Below, in pieces: positions 62,501 through 64,000 of a stretch of 64,000 nucleotides of DNA. A model generated the notes under the pieces. It was not told the origin of the DNA. It ran no database searches and worked only from the letters and a program-made list of their open reading frames with translations. The position numbers and the translations under genes were made by a program. How positions within the stretch are numbered: position 1 is the stretch's first letter; every line of letters begins with the position of its first letter. Source of the stretch: Candidatus Limnocylindrales bacterium (GTDB taxonomy: Bacteria; Desulfobacterota; Binatia; UBA1149; CAITLU01); assembly GCA_035626395.1 (NCBI GenBank), contig DASPNR010000042.1:660484-724483 (forward strand). The letters are read 5' to 3'.

Positions 62501-64000
62501 TACTTCCTGACACCGCCCACCACGCCGACGATGCTCCCATCCACCTCGGCCAGCGTCTTCCGGCCGGCCTGCCGTCCGAGCCCGTCGTAGAAAGTCGCTA
62601 CCGGCGCGGTTCCTTTGCGCCGCGCGACCAGACGCGGGACGCCGTCGTCGAACGCGCCGGGTACGTAGGAGTTGGTGGCCAGCGGATCGGCGCTGCTCGT
62701 ACCCGGCCCCCATGTCGCCAGCAGGCGACCCAGCCCATCGTATCGGGAGTAGAGCGAGTTGCCGTTGGGCGTCTGCGTGTACGTCGGCTTGCCCGTTCGC
62801 GGATCGTGCGCGGAAAAGGTGACGGTGCCACCGGGCTCCTCGGCGCTGACGGCAAAGACGCCCAGGGCATCGTACGTCGTGATCGTGCGCTGACCGGTTG
62901 CCGATATCGCAGAGACGACATTGCCGAAGCCGTCATGGGAAAAGCGGCGCGTCGACCACCGGCTGCAGGCCCCCTCGTTCCAGGACACGCAGGTCGATGC
63001 CGACACGAGCGCCCCGCGCGCCGGCACCCTCCAGTCGTAGTCGAACTCCTTCTCCAGCAGCGGCTCGGTTCGGCCGTCTTCCGTCATGACGATGCGCGCC
63101 GGCTTGTTCACGCTGTAGGTGTCGGGCATTCCGCCCGGTTTGTCGGCAACCTTGTAGTCGTACGCGGTCGTCACCGTGGTCGCGGCAGCCAAGGCGGTTT
63201 CGGTGGTTCGCTGCCTTTCGTTACCGTAGTCGTCGTGCTCGTAGCGGGTCGTGGTTCGCAGCGCTTCGACGGCCGTCCCGTGCACATACGGCGTACGCGT
63301 TTCGCCCTTCAGCAGCACTGCACCGCTCTCGCTCCAGTAGTACTCGTCACTGCCCACGATGGCTTGCCAGGGACTGCACGGATCGGTGGGATCATCCGGA
63401 TCGGCTGCCTGGCAGGAAGGGCGTGCCAGGAGCGACAGGCGTTGCAGGCGTCCTTGGAGACGCCTGTCCTGGGCAAACTCGCGGACGCGCGTCAGGCCGG
63501 CCGCGTCCACCTCCCATACCATCGCAAAGCCGCGCAGCTCGCGCTCGGCGGCATCATAGCGGCCTCCGCGATACGAGATCGTCGTGCTGAGTGGCGGTGA
63601 GTCGTAGATGCCGTCGCGAAGCTGGCGCGCGCTGACCGTCCAGAAGGGGAATGGAATGACGGAGTCGGGTGCGGCCGAGGCCGGCGCGTACTGAAGCAGC
63701 GTCTCGCCGCCGATGCCGTTGAGCATTGCCACGAGCAGATGCGGCCGCGTGCGCGTACTGCCCGGTCCCTGGCCGCTTCGTCCAGGCGTTGCAGGATGAA
63801 AGTAGACGCGCCACGTGTCGAACTCGTCACCCGGCCCGCCTTGCGTGACGAAGTCGACCAGGCCGTCACCGTTGAAATCGAAGAGGTCGTACTGGTACAG
63901 CCATGGTCGGCCGCAATCGATCCAGCTCGAGAATGGACATTCCTCGATCCAGCCGCGTGCGGCCGCCGACGGGTATTCCCACGCGATCGGATCGGAGAAC
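59560..64000 (-). CDS. RHS/YD-repeat polymorphic protein, C-terminal 1480 residues (N-terminus beyond the right edge)
   Basis: The frame is open to the right edge, so the gene is partial at its 5' end. The in-window part begins with FG-GAP-like sequence (YQYDLFDFNGDGLVDFV), then about 25 YD repeats (YDALGRLLATW, YDANGNLLAVEDL and similar). The RHS core end follows (HSDHQGTPRLVTDGHGR, YGFTGQQEEEAAGLTYFGARYYDASTGSFLTLDPQF). The last 310 residues are a variable tip: a Gly/Ala-rich hydrophobic segment, a Cys-rich patch and a region with NSFGAIKCL, NLFDPVTW and LLVHHDSMYH. These could be the Ser, Asp and His of an alpha/beta-hydrolase-like effector. RHS proteins form shells around C-terminal toxins. 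The overlapping downstream TPR lipoprotein may be its partner. Confidence 0.9.
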   Translation of the reverse strand, partial: FSDPIAWEYPSAAARGWIEECPFSSWIDCGRPWLYQYDLFDFNGDGLVDFVTQGGPGDEFDTWRVYFHPATPGRSGQGPGSTRTRPHLLVAMLNGIGGETLLQYAPASAAPDSVIPFPFWTVSARQLRDGIYDSPPLSTTISYRGGRYDAAERELRGFAMVWEVDAAGLTRVREFAQDRRLQGRLQRLSLLARPSCQAADPDDPTDPCSPWQAIVGSDEYYWSESGAVLLKGETRTPYVHGTAVEALRTTTRYEHDDYGNERQRTTETALAAATTVTTAYDYKVADKPGGMPDTYSVNKPARIVMTEDGRTEPLLEKEFDYDWRVPARGALVSASTCVSWNEGACSRWSTRRFSHDGFGNVVSAISATGQRTITTYDALGVFAVSAEEPGGTVTFSAHDPRTGKPTYTQTPNGNSLYSRYDGLGRLLATWGPGTSSADPLATNSYVPGAFDDGVPRLVARRKGTAPVATFYDGLGRQAGRKTLAEVDGSIVGVVGGVRKYDAYGQVSKEAIAFEVASTALDALRETIADAPAWMEHTYDAAGRRVQTTFPDGRRVRRDPTTPGILLSYDANILSGEGPGAVTIELFDGLNRRLQRDSCSRRPTAAKPYECPTGSLQRSEAWFYDGLGRVVESRVAALGQAAGDAVTRVSYSGVGDRVAVFNSNAGTWTFDHDDDRRLLAITTPDGNSIRSSYDASGRLHRREGRGVKAGYRYHTRGGGLGKVRRIITRTVSSRMRHDFDYDDRGRLTVERWAVYVSGDTTQRWRTEYGYDDLDRRHSINHPSARSGGGPVMTEYNSFGQPVAVHSPEQAYVVDAAYDAHGRLLRIDYGNGVSERFEYDRWDNAADTNGQLRCLRTTHTPSSGTACESSAGDLEALWYRQYDANGNLLAVEDLVHSPAERAYDQRSYRYDALGRLTQVAYGDGTTETTRFDPLDNLIRNGNSVLTFADAAKPNQLSKVAIAGSTLEVEHDANGYRKRLGDRSYHYDGLLRLNQVRDGGGVLASFGYEDTGARLYRYDGRSDSIRYEFGSVALEDGTLETSIFFGDRLVALRGAPHSATSPRAPTTLFLHSDHQGTPRLVTDGHGRVMERSRYSAFGRIRGRFDGEGRTVTEPATPYGFTGQQEEEAAGLTYFGARYYDASTGSFLTLDPQFQFTSPYAYSDGNPVLGRDADGRVYELTAVEIVALLVGTASFVDTLVSTGNLGQSLTAGVTAGVTVLVTSQLSTMIVKPAGAGTNVWLQQATAVATQGFQLEQAVQAIDDGRYASGIVAAGLTAASLIGIETANDPGPGTTDAERYARHGIVDHGVVNGVRTIDVSGICATRPGCVSNFFVALRENLTILLKGEGACVNGCSDVKSLAAGGLKDGQTVRLRCNSFGAIKCLKAIQDLRAAPTKYKLDEAAVGKLSAELTGAPILRPPVMESVAYHVNLFDPVTWVGTAYAVPFRSDVILGRSWWVPAPLLVHHDSMYHESLADLLRNDSQ

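Noticed and set aside
1..64000. CRISPR arrays, insertion sequences, prophage or plasmid genes
   Set aside because: No regularly spaced direct repeats with spacers, transposase motifs, integrases or replication genes were seen. The RHS locus is the only polymorphic-toxin-like element.

Overview
The window is GC-rich (roughly two thirds G+C by eye) DNA from a Gram-negative, probably uncultivated soil- or water-type bacterium. It encodes a periplasmic peptidoglycan glycosyltransferase, a probable lipoprotein, Tat and Sec signal peptides, three luciferase-like (LLM, often F420-dependent) oxidoreductases, six short-chain dehydrogenases (SDRs) and secreted proteins with long Thr-rich linkers. That mix resembles Candidatus Binatota or other former deltaproteobacterial metagenome lineages. 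This placement is inference; no rRNA or tRNA gene was seen.

Layout. 1-395: start of a Rieske oxygenase running off the left edge. 396-1123: non-coding, with an operator-like palindrome and three copies of a 54-bp repeat. 1124-6326: two secreted paralogues sharing a Cys-rich N-terminal module, one with seven EGF-like domains and one with a Thr-rich linker. 6399-10799 (minus): amidohydrolase, SDR, acyl-CoA synthetase and a degenerate cyclase-YHS protein. 11015-17548 (minus): a 2177-residue secreted DUF11-repeat protein. 17742-20725: SDR, CbiX-like protein, LLM oxidoreductase and a TetR regulator. 20792-28320 (minus): a seven-gene run with a SnoaL-like protein, a homogentisate-dioxygenase-like cupin, an alpha/beta hydrolase, a VOC protein, an LLM monooxygenase, a cyclase-family hydrolase and a GH36-type glycosidase. 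It is divergent from an O-methyltransferase and aldehyde dehydrogenase pair (28524-30739). 30941-36440: a hydrazine-synthase-alpha-like haem protein, another LLM oxidoreductase and a secreted protein that shares a C-terminal domain with the haem protein. 36597-45976: di-iron MBL protein, SDR, a membrane-SDR fusion, mtgA with SDR and HCCA-isomerase-like genes, nadK, a PAS histidine kinase, a Reeler-like CxxCH protein and a hydrolase-like protein lacking its catalytic serine. 46013-51821: a KstD-like flavoprotein overlapping a KshA-like Rieske oxygenase, then SDR, MenB/BadI-like crotonase and MFS transporter. 51890-56369: an N-formylglutamate-amidohydrolase-like protein, a DUF4331-TPR pair and a TetR regulator. 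56851-64000 (minus): FMN reductase, tpx, a TPR lipoprotein and the C-terminal part of an RHS/YD-repeat protein.

How the genes fit together. Much of the window looks like accessory catabolism of acyl, aromatic or steroid-like substrates: CoA ligase, SDRs, LLM monooxygenases, ring-cleavage-type cupin, crotonase, and a KshA/KstD-type pair. Five copies of a palindrome close to TAGAACGTGTTCTA lie in intergenic DNA beside five of these transcription units. They match the TnnAACnnGTTnnA operator described for the steroid regulator KstR, so the units may form one regulon. The rest is a set of large secreted modular proteins with little recognisable enzymology. Two of their domains recur within the window and may be undescribed.
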